This document shows, in pieces, positions 1 through 10,301 of a stretch of DNA of 64,000 nucleotides. The notes under the pieces were generated by a model. It was not told the DNA's origin. It made no database searches and saw nothing but the letters and a program-made list of their open reading frames with translations. Source of the stretch: Actinomadura viridilutea (lineage in GTDB: Bacteria; Actinomycetota; Actinomycetes; Streptosporangiales; Streptosporangiaceae); contig PVNI01000003.1 in NCBI GenBank assembly GCA_003001795.1, positions 124,001 to 188,000 on the forward strand, written 5' to 3'. Numbering within the stretch: position 1 is the first letter of the stretch; the number at the start of each line of letters is the position of its first letter. The position numbers and the translations under genes are program-made.

Positions 1-47
1 CCGGCCTCGACCTCGGCGCGATCATCGAGCGCGCCCGGCCGATGTAG
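1..47 (+). CDS. 3' end of an upstream gene (partial)
   Basis: Only the last 14 codons are inside the window, read in the frame starting at base 3 and ending GLDLGAIIERARPM followed by TAG at 45-47. This is too little to identify the product. A strong GC-rich hairpin follows at 65-96, which supports this being a real gene end. Confidence 0.5.
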   Translation, partial: GLDLGAIIERARPM

Positions 48-64
48 GCCGGACCGGCGGCGCC

Positions 65-96
65 CGCCCGGCGCCGGGAGCCCCCGGCGCCGGGCG
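65..96 (+). terminator. GC-rich hairpin terminator
   Basis: Perfect inverted repeat CGCCCGGCGCCGGG / CCCGGCGCCGGGCG (65-78 and 83-96) with a 4-base loop, 18 bases after the TAG of the upstream gene. There is no U-tract, as usual for high-GC actinomycete terminators. Confidence 0.6.
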
Positions 97-113
97 CCCG
101 TAAGCTGATCTTC

Positions 114-662
114 ATGTCCGCCGGGCCGCCCCCCTGCCGCTGCATCCTCTGCCACGACTACGGTGATCGCGACCGCCTGGACACCTTCGCGCTGCGCACG
201 ATCGTGCACATCACCGAGTACGGCTGGAGCGTGGTGCTCGTCGAGGCCGACGAACGGGGACCGGGCTGGGCGTACACGATCGGGCTGTGGCACAGCCACC
301 GCTCCCCCGAGCTCGGCATGTTCGGCGGCGACGTGTTCGAGATGGAGGAGTGCCTCAACACGCTCGGCCGCCAGATCGCCGCGGGCCGCCCGCCGGCCGA
401 CGGCGAGCGGCGCCCGGACGTGATGCGCGGCCTGCCCGTCGCGTTCCGGACCGTGGACCCCGGCTGGTACACGCCGATGTTCGGCGGCGCGGTGGCCTTC
501 TACCGGCGCTCCCCGCTGCCCATCCTGCAGGTCGCGTGGCCGAATCCGGACGGCCTGTTCCCCTGGCAGCCCGGCACCGACCTGCCGTTCCGCCGCTCCC
601 AGCCGTGGCTGTGGCTCAGCCCGCGCCAGCACCCGCCCGGCGTCTGGACCCGCCGCCTCTGA
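114..662 (+). CDS. DUF4262 domain protein
   Basis: 182 aa. The family hallmark is seen at about residues 20-100: a CxxC-containing N-terminus (CRCILCHDYGD), then VVLVEADERGPGWAYTIGL, matching the DUF4262 pattern in which a 'GWAYTIGLW' strand is followed by a PEL segment. The function of the family is unknown. The ATG at 114 directly follows the upstream terminator and the gene is monocistronic. I see no catalytic motif and no signal peptide. The family assignment comes from motif recognition only. Confidence 0.75.
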   Translation: MSAGPPPCRCILCHDYGDRDRLDTFALRTIVHITEYGWSVVLVEADERGPGWAYTIGLWHSHRSPELGMFGGDVFEMEECLNTLGRQIAAGRPPADGERRPDVMRGLPVAFRTVDPGWYTPMFGGAVAFYRRSPLPILQVAWPNPDGLFPWQPGTDLPFRRSQPWLWLSPRQHPPGVWTRRL

Positions 663-712
663 GCGTTCTGCGGCGAACCGCCTTGCACTCCGCGCTTTCG
701 GGCATGAAACCA

Positions 713-731
713 CCCGGTCATGACGACCGGG
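713..731. promoter_or_regulatory. inverted repeat in the glgX leader
   Basis: Perfect 7-bp arms CCCGGTC / GACCGGG separated by ATGAC, 34 bases upstream of the glgX start and downstream of a TTGCAC box (683-688). It could be an operator; no regulator is encoded nearby. Confidence 0.35.
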
Positions 732-764
732 ACGGCGTACCCGACGGGGAAGGAGCGGAGAGCC

Positions 765-2876
<2,112 letters not shown>

Positions 2877-2936
2877 GCGCGGAAACCGCCCGGGGACGGA
2901 GCGGCCGCCGCGGGGCCTGCGCGTAGCCTCGCCCTT

Positions 2937-3722
2937 ATGCACGAGACCGCTCGAAACGACGCGGAGCGGGCGACCGACGCCGGCCTGGCGCTGCGGCCGC
3001 TCGCCGCCGCCGACGCCCCCGTCCGCCTGGCCGACGCCTACGCCTACCCGCCCGACGGCCCCTGGCTGCGGGCCAACATGATCGCCAGCGTGGACGGGGC
3101 GGCGGCCCGCGACGGCCGCGCCGGGGGCCTGGGCAACGAGACCGACCGCAGGCTGCTGTCCCTGCTGCGCGGGCTGTGCGACGTGCTGATCGTCGGCGCG
3201 GGCACGGTGCGCGTCGAGGGGTACGGGCCGGTCCGCCCCCGGCCGGGCGAATGGGAGGAGCTGCGCGGCGACCGTCCCCCCGTGCCGCCGTTGGCGATCG
3301 TGTCGCGCAGTCTCGACCTCGACCTGGACGCCCCCGTCTTCACCGACGCCCACCCGCGGGCGCGCACCATCGTGCTGACCACGCGGACCGCGCCGCCCGA
3401 CCGGGTGCGCGCCGCCGCCGAACGCGCCGACGTGATCGTCGCGGGCGAGGACGGCGTCGACTTCGCCGCCGCGGTCGCCGAGCTGACGGCGCGCGGGCAC
3501 CGGCGGCTGCTGTGCGAGGGCGGCCCGCAGGTGCTGGCGCAGGTGGTGGCGGCCGGGCTGCTCGACGAGCTGTGCCTGACGGTCAGCCCCATGCTGGTGT
3601 CGGGCGGCGCCGTCCGCCTGCTCGACGGCCCGGCGCTGCCGGTCCCGCCGCGGCTGCGCCTGGCTGCGGCCTACCAGGACGACGAGGACTTCCTGTTCCT
3701 GCGTTACGTGCGCAAGCGGTAG
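2937..3722 (+). CDS. RibD C-terminal-domain reductase (pyrimidine reductase family)
   Basis: 261 aa, a single dihydrofolate-reductase-like RibD-C domain without the deaminase half. Signature regions: NMIASVDGAAARDGR (about 46-60), GAGTVRVEGYGPVRP (about 88-103) and LLCEGGPQVLAQV (about 191-203), the last being the NADPH-binding glycine patch. Actinomycetes carry many such single-domain paralogues annotated 'pyrimidine reductase family protein'; substrates are mostly unknown. No other riboflavin gene is nearby, so a role in riboflavin synthesis is not supported by context. Confidence 0.85.
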   Translation: MHETARNDAERATDAGLALRPLAAADAPVRLADAYAYPPDGPWLRANMIASVDGAAARDGRAGGLGNETDRRLLSLLRGLCDVLIVGAGTVRVEGYGPVRPRPGEWEELRGDRPPVPPLAIVSRSLDLDLDAPVFTDAHPRARTIVLTTRTAPPDRVRAAAERADVIVAGEDGVDFAAAVAELTARGHRRLLCEGGPQVLAQVVAAGLLDELCLTVSPMLVSGGAVRLLDGPALPVPPRLRLAAAYQDDEDFLFLRYVRKR

Positions 3723-3775
3723 CGCAGGAACAGCACGGGGGCGACCACGGCGGCGGGCTCGGGCGGCAGACGGCG

Positions 3776-3789
3776 CCTGACCGGTCAGG
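3776..3789. promoter_or_regulatory. 14-bp perfect palindrome upstream of the ligase
   Basis: CCTGACCGGTCAGG, fully palindromic, in the 129-bp gap before the DNA ligase gene. A second CCTG...ACAGG pair lies about 30 bases further on. Position suggests an operator, but it could also help end the preceding transcript. Confidence 0.35.
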
Positions 3790-3851
3790 TCGGCGCGAAG
3801 CTTTCCGATTCGTTTCCCTGTTTTGTCACAGGTCAGGGTCACGATGGGGAG

Positions 3852-4943
3852 ATGGACCTGCCCATCAGCCCGCCGCTGTCCCCGATGCTCGCCAAGGCCG
3901 TGAAGACCATGCCCAAAGGCGATCTGCTGTACGAGCCGAAGTGGGACGGCTTCCGCTGCGTGCTGTTCCGCGACGGCGACGAGGTGGAGCTGTCCAGCCG
4001 CGGCGAGCGGCCGCTGACCCGCTACTTCCCCGAGCTGGTCGAGGCGGCGCGGCGGGAGCTGCCCGAGCGCTGCGTGGTGGACGGCGAGATCGTCATGCGC
4101 CGCGGCCCCCGGCTGGACTTCGACGCCCTGCAGCAGCGCATCCACCCGGCCGCCTCGCGCATCGCCCTGCTGGCCGAGCGGATGCCCGCCTCCTACGTCG
4201 CCTTCGACCTGCTGGCCCTGGGCGACGAGTCGCTGCTGGAGACGCCGCTGGGCGAGCGGCGGCGGCGCCTGGTGGAGGCCCTGGCCGGCGTCGGGCCCCG
4301 CGTCCACGTGACGCCCGCGTCCGACTCCTACGAGGTGGCGCTGCGCTGGTTCGACGAGTTCGAGGGCGCCGGGCTGGACGGCGTGGTGGCCAAGCCGGTC
4401 GGCCTGCCCTACCGGCCCGACAAGCGCGTCATGTTCAAGATCAAGCATGAGCGCACCGCCGACTGCGTGGTGGCGGGGTTCCGCTGGCACAAGTCCGGGC
4501 CGATCGTCGGGTCGCTGCTGCTCGGCCTGTACAACGAGCGCGGCGCGCTCCAGCACGTCGGCGTGTCGGCCGCCTTCTCGATGAAGCGGCGCGCCGAGCT
4601 CGTCCACGAGCTGGAGCCGTACCGGATGGCCGACTTCGCCGGGCATCCGTGGGAGGGCTGGGCCCGGCAGACCGAGGCCACGGTCGACCGCATGCCCGGC
4701 GCGGTCTCCCGCTGGACGGGCAAGAAGGACCTGTCGTGGGTGGCGCTGCGTCCCGAGCTGGTGGTCGAGGTCGCCTACGACGGGATGGAGGGCGACCGTT
4801 TCCGCCACACCGCCCGCTTCCGCCGCTGGCGCGCCGACCGCGCCCCCGAGTCCTGCACCTACGAGCAGCTGGAGGTCCCCGTCGCCTACGACCTCGACAA
4901 CATCCTGAGCGGCCCGGCCGACGCCCCGCGCGGCGGCGGGTGA
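3852..4943 (+). CDS. ligC: ATP-dependent DNA ligase (LigC type)
   Basis: 363 aa, the compact LigC form with adenylation and OB domains. Motif I EPKWDGFRC places the AMP-accepting lysine at residue 30; motif III is VVDGEIVM (about 74-81), motif IV DGVVAKP (about 176), motif V FKIKHERTADCVV (about 195). LigC ligases act in repair beside the essential NAD-dependent LigA. GGGGAG directly abuts the ATG, so spacing to a Shine-Dalgarno is poor and leaderless translation is possible. A separate LigD-like polymerase domain is encoded at 31584-32642; no Ku gene is visible. Confidence 0.9.
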   Translation: MDLPISPPLSPMLAKAVKTMPKGDLLYEPKWDGFRCVLFRDGDEVELSSRGERPLTRYFPELVEAARRELPERCVVDGEIVMRRGPRLDFDALQQRIHPAASRIALLAERMPASYVAFDLLALGDESLLETPLGERRRRLVEALAGVGPRVHVTPASDSYEVALRWFDEFEGAGLDGVVAKPVGLPYRPDKRVMFKIKHERTADCVVAGFRWHKSGPIVGSLLLGLYNERGALQHVGVSAAFSMKRRAELVHELEPYRMADFAGHPWEGWARQTEATVDRMPGAVSRWTGKKDLSWVALRPELVVEVAYDGMEGDRFRHTARFRRWRADRAPESCTYEQLEVPVAYDLDNILSGPADAPRGGG

Positions 4944-4971
4944 GCGCCGCGCGCCCGCGGGGCGCCGCGGG

Positions 4972-6660
4972 CTAGGGCCGCTGGGTCTCGCTGCGCACCG
5001 TCTCCTCTCCCGGGTCGCGCATGCCGCGCGACTCCAGCCCGTCGACGTACGGGCGCAGGTAGGTCTGGTTGAGCCCGGGCACGCGGTCCTCGATCACGAA
5101 GGTCGCCTTGGTGGACGCCTCCGCGTCCCGGCTCCCGACGGTCGGCAGCGTCTTGAAGTCCGCGCGCATCTCCTTCTTGCCGATGCGCGTCAGCACGTAG
5201 CCGCGCTGGTTGTTGTAGAACTTCAGGTGCGGGTTGATCTGCAGGAACGGGTGCGAGGCCGGGTCGGAGTCGGCGCCGTCCCCGCCGCTGGTGATCGAGG
5301 TGCAGACCAGTTCGGTCCCGACCGTCGGGGACGTGGGGTCGTCGTAGTTGAGCTTGAGCTCGCCGGCCCAGTGGGCGTGCACGTCGCCGGTGAGCACGAC
5401 CGGGTTGCGCACCCCGGCGTCGACCCAGCCCTTGGTGATGCGGTCGCGGGAGGCCGTGTACCCGTCCCAGGCGTCCATGCTGGTGACCTTGGCCGGGCCG
5501 GCGTCCCGGTCGCGCTGGGCGAAGAACACCTGCTGGCCGATGATGTCCCACCGGGCGGTGGAGCGGCGGAACCCGTCGAGCAGCCACCTCTCCTGCCGCT
5601 CCCCGGTGATCGACCGGGTCGGGTCGGACGCGGCGGAGCACTCCCTGTAGCCGTCGCCGCACGCCTGGTCGTCGCGGAACTGCCGGGTGTCGAGCATGTG
5701 GAAGGTGGCCAGCCGGCCCCACCGGACGCGCCGGTAGATCTGGACGTTCGGGCCGCGCGGCACCGAGCCGCGGCGCAGCGGCATGTTCTCGTAGTAGGCC
5801 CGGAACGCCGCGGCGCGGCGCTCGGCGAACTCGGCCGGGTCGGGGGTGTCGGTCTTCGCCTCGGGGACGTCGCCCGCCCAGTTGTTCTCGACCTCGTGGT
5901 CGTCGAACACGACCAGCCAGGGCGCGGCGGCGTGCGCGGCCTGCAGGTCGGGGTCGGACTTGTACTGGGCGTGCCGCTGCCGGTAGTTCGCCAGCGTGAC
6001 GGTCTCGGGTCCCTCGTGGTCGCGGACGTTGCCGTCGGGGATCGTGTAGACGCCCGGCTTGTACTCGTACTGGTAGTCGCCGAGGTGCAGGACCAGGTCG
6101 GGGTGCTCCTCGGCCAGGCGCCTGTAGGCCGTGAAGTAGCCGTGTTCGTACTGCGAGCACGACACGAACGCCATGGCGAGCGCGGGGCCGAACGTGTCGG
6201 GGTGCGGCGCGGTGCGGGTCCGGCCGACCGGCGAGACGTACCCGGCGACGCGGAAGCGGTACCAGTAGTCGCGGTCGGGCTTGAGGCCGCGCAGCTCGAC
6301 GTGCACGCTGTGCGCCCACTCGGGGCGCGCTTCGGCGACGCCCCGCCGCACGATCTTGCGGAACCGCGGGTCGGCGGCGACCTGCCATTCCACGGGGAAG
6401 CTGACCGAGGGCATGCCGCCCAGACCGTCTTCGGCCAGCGGCTCGGTGGCCAGCCGCGTCCACAGCACGAACCCTTCGTGGTCGGGGTCGCCCGAGGCCA
6501 CGCCCAGGGTGAACGGATCGACGGCCGGGGTCCGGCCGCGGCGCCGCGTGGCGGCGTCCGCCGTACCGGCGCCCGCAGGCAGCACGGCGGCGGTGCCGAC
6601 GGCCAGACCTGTGGTGACGAGGAAGGATCTCCGGTAGAGCAGATGCGCGGCAGCGGCCAT
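4972..6660 (-). CDS. phoD: secreted PhoD-family alkaline phosphatase
   Basis: 562 aa. The N-terminus has a twin-arginine signal, RRSFLV at residues 10-15, a hydrophobic stretch and an Ala-rich cleavage region near residue 36, so export is by Tat in folded, metal-loaded form. Then come the PhoD N-terminal beta domain (DPFTLGVASGDPDHEGFVLW) and a calcineurin-like metallophosphatase domain with CSQYEHGYF, LHLGDYQYEY and FDDHEVENNWAGD. PhoD enzymes release phosphate from mono- and diesters and need Ca/Fe. Convergent with the ligase and divergent from helR. No PHO box was identified in the upstream gap. Confidence 0.93.
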   Translation of the reverse strand: MAAAAHLLYRRSFLVTTGLAVGTAAVLPAGAGTADAATRRRGRTPAVDPFTLGVASGDPDHEGFVLWTRLATEPLAEDGLGGMPSVSFPVEWQVAADPRFRKIVRRGVAEARPEWAHSVHVELRGLKPDRDYWYRFRVAGYVSPVGRTRTAPHPDTFGPALAMAFVSCSQYEHGYFTAYRRLAEEHPDLVLHLGDYQYEYKPGVYTIPDGNVRDHEGPETVTLANYRQRHAQYKSDPDLQAAHAAAPWLVVFDDHEVENNWAGDVPEAKTDTPDPAEFAERRAAAFRAYYENMPLRRGSVPRGPNVQIYRRVRWGRLATFHMLDTRQFRDDQACGDGYRECSAASDPTRSITGERQERWLLDGFRRSTARWDIIGQQVFFAQRDRDAGPAKVTSMDAWDGYTASRDRITKGWVDAGVRNPVVLTGDVHAHWAGELKLNYDDPTSPTVGTELVCTSITSGGDGADSDPASHPFLQINPHLKFYNNQRGYVLTRIGKKEMRADFKTLPTVGSRDAEASTKATFVIEDRVPGLNQTYLRPYVDGLESRGMRDPGEETVRSETQRP

Positions 6661-7119
6661 GTGGCGCCCTTTCGGGAGATGTCCGACATCGATCGGCGGA
6701 CAGCTTCACCGAGGCTCATGGCCGGGGGGTTGTGCGGGAGTGACGGCCCGCCCAACGGGAACGATCTTTTCACGTCCGCCGTGGACGGCCCGGCAGCGCC
6801 ACGCCGCGTTCGCGGCCCTCTTGCCGCCTTCCCCTGAGAACGCCCTTCGGTTCGCGTCGGAACGCACGTCAAGCAGCGTGAGCCTGGCCGGTGGCCGCTC
6901 CCAGGCAATATGCCCGCTTTAACGCCATGTATTTCCTTGTTGACACAAGGTGACGGCAACGAGCCGTCCAGTCGGCGGGCAAGAACGGGCGCGAGACGCC
7001 GAGCGCCGAACGACAGAAAAAAAAAGGGGGGCGCGGACGCGCGCGCGAAAAGATGGTAGGGTGCGCCCTACGTCAGCTCACAAAACACCCAACCTACCAA
7101 TTAGGAGTGTACCAGCCAC
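6661..7119. promoter_or_regulatory. 459-bp divergent control region phoD / helR
   Basis: No gene is seen here. It holds an AT-richer patch (about 6905-6945), an inverted repeat CCTTGT-TGAC-ACAAGG (6935-6950) containing TTGACA, an A9G6 run (about 7017-7031), and a second perfect repeat just before helR (listed separately). Promoters for both flanking genes must lie here. Confidence 0.5.
7056..7071. promoter_or_regulatory. inverted repeat upstream of helR
   Basis: GTAGGG-TGCG-CCCTAC, perfect 6-bp arms, ending 48 bases before the helR start and followed by AGGAG at 7103-7107. It could be an operator or a leader hairpin. It is not the GGGGCTTGC...GCAAG form known as the rifamycin-associated element of many helR promoters. 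Confidence 0.4.
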
Positions 7120-9567
7120 ATGGGCACCCGTCAAGAGGGCATCCGTCAAGCCGTGTCAACCCCTCCTCGGCCCGGCGCTGCGCCGGACGGGGCGGGCGAC
7201 GACGCGCGGCGCGCCGCCGTCCGGGCCGAGCAGGAGTTCGTGTCGCGGGCGTACGCCCGGCTCGACGAGGAGCGCGCCGCGGCCGAGGTGGCGCTGCGGT
7301 CCGGGCCCGGAGAGGGCGGCGGCAGCGCCTTCTCCGCGCGGGTGGAGCGCACCGTCGTGGCCGAGGAGCGGGCGCGCCGGCTGGCCAGGCTCAACGCGGT
7401 CGAACGCGGCCTGTGCTTCGGCCGCGTCGACCACCGCCCGGACGCCGACGGCGGGTCCGGCGGCACGGTCTACATCGGCCGGATCGGCCTGCGCGACGAG
7501 AACCGCGAACCGCTCCTGATCGACTGGCGCGCGCCCGCGGCGCGCCCGTTCTACACCGCGACGCCGGGCTCGCCCGGCACCGTGGCCCGCCGCCGCCACC
7601 TGCACCTGCGCGGCCGCACGGTGGTGGACGTCGACGACGAGGTGTTCGACCTCGACGGTCTCGACCAGGACGACCGGAGCGCCCTGGTCGGCGAGGCGGC
7701 GCTGCTGGCCGCGCTGCGCCGCGGCCGCACGGGGCGCATGGCCGACGTGGTGGCCACCATCCAGGAGGAGCAGGACCAGGTCATCCGGTCGGGTCTGCAG
7801 GGCGTCCTGGTGGTCCAGGGCGGCCCCGGCACCGGCAAGACCGTCGCCGCGCTGCACCGCGCCGCGTACCTGCTCTACACGTACCGGGACGTGCTGGAGC
7901 GGCGGGGCGTGCTGGTGGTGGGGCCGAACGCCACGTTCCTGCGGTACATCGAGCAGGTGCTGCCCGGGCTCGGCGAGACGGACGTGGTGCTCGCGACGGT
8001 CGGCGGGCTGTTCCCCGGCGTGCGCGCCACGGCCGTCGACAAGCCCGAGGTCGCCGTGGTCAAAGGCGGCCTGAGGATGGTCGCCTTCGTGGAGGCCGCG
8101 GTGCGGGACCGCCAGCGCGTCCCCGACGGGGACCTGGAGGTCGAGTCGGACGGGATGGTGCTGCGCGTCGGCCACGACGCGTGCCGGCGCGCCCGCGACC
8201 GCGCCCGCTCCCTGCGCGCCCCGCACAACGTGCAGCGCCGCCTGTTCGTGCACGACATGCTGGAGGCGCTGGCGCGCGACCGCGCCGAGCAGTTCGCCCG
8301 CATGACCGACGAGCCCCTGGAGCAGATGGCGCGGGAGGGCGACCTGCCCGACTGGATCCAGGAGCTCATGGAAGAGAACCCCGATGAGCCGCTGCTGGAC
8401 GAGACCGAGCTGCGGCTGGCCAAAGAGGCGCTGTGGCACGAGCCCGCGGTGCGCGCGGCGATCGACGAGCTGTGGCCGGAGCTGACGCCGCAGCGCCTGC
8501 TGGAGGACCTGTACGCCGACCGCGAGGCGCTGCGCCGCGTCGGCGCGGAGGCGGGCCTGGACGAGGCCGAGTGCGATCTGCTGGAGCGCCCGCCGGGCGC
8601 CCCGTGGACGGTCTCCGACGTGCCGCTGCTGGACGAGGCGGCCGAACGGCTCGGCGTGGACGACCGGGCGGGCCGGGCCCGCGCCCGGGCGGCGGAGGCC
8701 GAACGCGCCGAGGAGGAGCGGTACGCCCGCGAGGTGCTCCAGGTCGCCGGGCTGACGGAGGTCGAGGGGCTGGACGCGGGCCTGCTGGCCGAACGCCACC
8801 GCGACGACGGGCCGCCGCTCACCACCGCCGAGCGCGCGGCGGGCGACCGGACGTGGACGTACGGGCACGTGATCGTGGACGAGGCGCAGGAGCTGTCGGA
8901 GATGGCCTGGCGGACCGTCATGCGCAAGGTCCCGACGCGGTCGCTGACGGTGGTGGGCGACATCGCGCAGACCGGCAGCCCGGCGGGCGCCCGGTCGTGG
9001 GGGCAGATGCTCGACCGGTACGTCTCGAGCGGCTGGCGCGAGCAGCGCCTGCTGGTGAACTACCGCACCCCGGCGGCGATCATGCGGGTGGCCGAGGACG
9101 TGCTGGCGGCGGTGGCGCCCGAGCAGACCGCGCCGCGGGCGGTGCGCGACGACGGTCCGCCGCCGGTCGCCGTCCACGTGCCCGCCGCGCGGCTGCCGGA
9201 CCGGCTCGGAGCGCTGGTGCGGGCCGAGCTCGACGAGGTCGTCGACGGCGCCGCCGGGCGGCTCGCCGTGATCACCTCGGCGGCGCGGCGCGCCGCGGTC
9301 CGGGCGGCGCTCCCCGACGCCCCGGCCGGGGCGACGCCGGAGGCGCTGGACTCCCCCGCGGTCGTGCTGACCTGCGAGGAGGCCAAGGGCCTGGAGTTCG
9401 ACGCGGTGATCGTGGTGGACCCGGCCGGCATCCTCGCCGAGTCCCCGCGCGGCGGCCAGGACCTGTACGTGGCGATCACCCGGGCGACCCGGCGGCTGAC
9501 CGTCGTCCACCACGGCGACCTGCCGCCGATGCTGTCGCGCCTGGCGCCCGCCGACGGCGCCCGCTGA
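7120..9567 (+). CDS. helR: HelD-like RNA polymerase recycling ATPase HelR
   Basis: 815 aa SF1 helicase-like protein. The N-terminal coiled-coil region (EQEFVSRAYARLDEERAAAE) and the segment YIGRIGLRDENREPLLIDWRAPAARPFY are typical of actinobacterial HelD/HelR. ATPase motifs: Walker A GGPGTGKT (about 234-241), Walker B VIVDEAQELSEMAW (about 584), VVGDIAQTG (about 611), NYRTP (about 647), CEEAKGLEFD (about 751), AITRATRRL (about 786). HelR displaces RNA polymerase, and in known cases rifamycin, from stalled complexes. AGGAG sits 12 bases before the ATG; a GTG at 7153 is an alternative start. No rifamycin-modifying enzyme is adjacent. Confidence 0.88.
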   Translation: MGTRQEGIRQAVSTPPRPGAAPDGAGDDARRAAVRAEQEFVSRAYARLDEERAAAEVALRSGPGEGGGSAFSARVERTVVAEERARRLARLNAVERGLCFGRVDHRPDADGGSGGTVYIGRIGLRDENREPLLIDWRAPAARPFYTATPGSPGTVARRRHLHLRGRTVVDVDDEVFDLDGLDQDDRSALVGEAALLAALRRGRTGRMADVVATIQEEQDQVIRSGLQGVLVVQGGPGTGKTVAALHRAAYLLYTYRDVLERRGVLVVGPNATFLRYIEQVLPGLGETDVVLATVGGLFPGVRATAVDKPEVAVVKGGLRMVAFVEAAVRDRQRVPDGDLEVESDGMVLRVGHDACRRARDRARSLRAPHNVQRRLFVHDMLEALARDRAEQFARMTDEPLEQMAREGDLPDWIQELMEENPDEPLLDETELRLAKEALWHEPAVRAAIDELWPELTPQRLLEDLYADREALRRVGAEAGLDEAECDLLERPPGAPWTVSDVPLLDEAAERLGVDDRAGRARARAAEAERAEEERYAREVLQVAGLTEVEGLDAGLLAERHRDDGPPLTTAERAAGDRTWTYGHVIVDEAQELSEMAWRTVMRKVPTRSLTVVGDIAQTGSPAGARSWGQMLDRYVSSGWREQRLLVNYRTPAAIMRVAEDVLAAVAPEQTAPRAVRDDGPPPVAVHVPAARLPDRLGALVRAELDEVVDGAAGRLAVITSAARRAAVRAALPDAPAGATPEALDSPAVVLTCEEAKGLEFDAVIVVDPAGILAESPRGGQDLYVAITRATRRLTVVHHGDLPPMLSRLAPADGAR

Positions 9568-9607
9568 CAGCGCTCGCTGACGGCGCCCGCTGACGGCGCC
9601 CGCTGAC
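9556..9607 (+). repeat. four tandem copies of a 13-bp unit
   Basis: GGCGCCCGCTGAC repeats at 9556, 9569 (as AGCGCTCGCTGAC), 9582 and 9595. The first copy contains the helR stop codon. A single related unit lies at the corresponding place of the right-hand duplicate (about 27520-27534), so the array probably expanded only in the left copy. Confidence 0.7.
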
Positions 9608-9723
9608 GTTCGGCACGCCCGTCGGCCGGGCTCCGCGTGCGCGGCGCGCCTCCGCGCCGGGCACGCCGCGCACGCGCGGGCCGGGGCGCGGGCGCCGGCG
9701 GACCGCCGCTTTTCCCCGGAGAG
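9601..9723 (+). repeat. left copy of duplicated 120-bp spacer (island border)
   Basis: Nearly identical to 27529-27652, with shared blocks such as GCCCGTCGGCCGGG and TCCCCGGAGAGC and only scattered mismatches. In the right copy this spacer precedes an intact aldehyde dehydrogenase gene; here it runs into a broken piece of that gene. The two copies bracket about 17.4 kb. Confidence 0.8.
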
Positions 9724-10082
9724 CTGCGGGAGCAGGTCAACCTGATCGGCGGCGCGCTCGACTCGCTCGATCCGGCGACCGGCGAGGTCTGGGCGCGCAT
9801 CCCGCGCGGCCGCGCCGCCGACGCCGAGGCGGCCGCGGCCGCCGCCCGCGCCGCCTTCCCGGCGTGGTCGGCGCTGCCCGCCGCCGCGCCGGTGCCGCTG
9901 TCCACGAGTCCGCCGAAGGGTGCCTCCAGACGTTCCGCACAGCGGCCCGTGTACGAGGAGATGATCGAGCGGATGCGGGCCATCGCCGCGGGCATCCGCC
10001 TCGGCGACCCGATGTCCCCCGACACCGCCATGGGCCCGATCGTCTCCCGCGAGCAGTGCGTGGTGACGCCGGGCGCGGCCCG
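9724..10082 (+). pseudogene. scrambled remnant of an aldehyde dehydrogenase gene
   Basis: Three pieces match the intact gene at 27711-29159. 9724-9888 corresponds to its codons about 5-67 with a 27-bp deletion and no start codon. 9940-10057 corresponds to 28599-28716. 10057-10082 is an inverted copy (25 of 26 bases) of 28515-28540. The 51-bp filler 9889-9939, read on the minus strand, gives ERLEAPFGGLVDSGTG, resembling the C-terminal APFGG..SG.G motif of aldehyde dehydrogenases, possibly from another family member. The catalytic Cys and Glu codons are lost. Not functional. Confidence 0.85.
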
Positions 10083-10301
10083 ACGCCGCCGGGAGGCCGT
10101 GCACAGGCCGCCGCGAGTTCGTCAAATGCCCAAAGAGCAGCGGCGACACTCGAACCGCTGCCCATAGTCCAGCACTTCCGGCGGTTGTACGGTCCTTCCC
10201 ACCAGCGGCCTCCCACGCCGCCGGTTCAGACATCTCCTCTCCCCCCTTCGTTCGGGCTCGGCTACCCGCAGCCTCAGCGCCCCCGATCTCGAGGACCGAT
10301 C
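10083..10301. other. gap between remnant and MFS gene
   Basis: 219 bases without a recognisable gene. Base composition becomes less GC-rich from about 10115, which probably marks the left edge of imported DNA. The last 40 bases hold the MFS gene's ribosome site GAGGA at 10291-10295. Confidence 0.4.

Noticed and set aside
6661..7119. Rifamycin-associated element upstream of helR
   Set aside because: No GGGGCTTGC...GCAAG-type repeat could be found by eye; only unrelated palindromes are present.
7156..10233. Open frame of over 1000 codons on the minus strand across helR and the ALDH remnant
   Set aside because: It is the antisense shadow of helR in very GC-rich DNA; the product is Arg/His/Gly-rich without domains, whereas the plus frame has complete helicase motifs.
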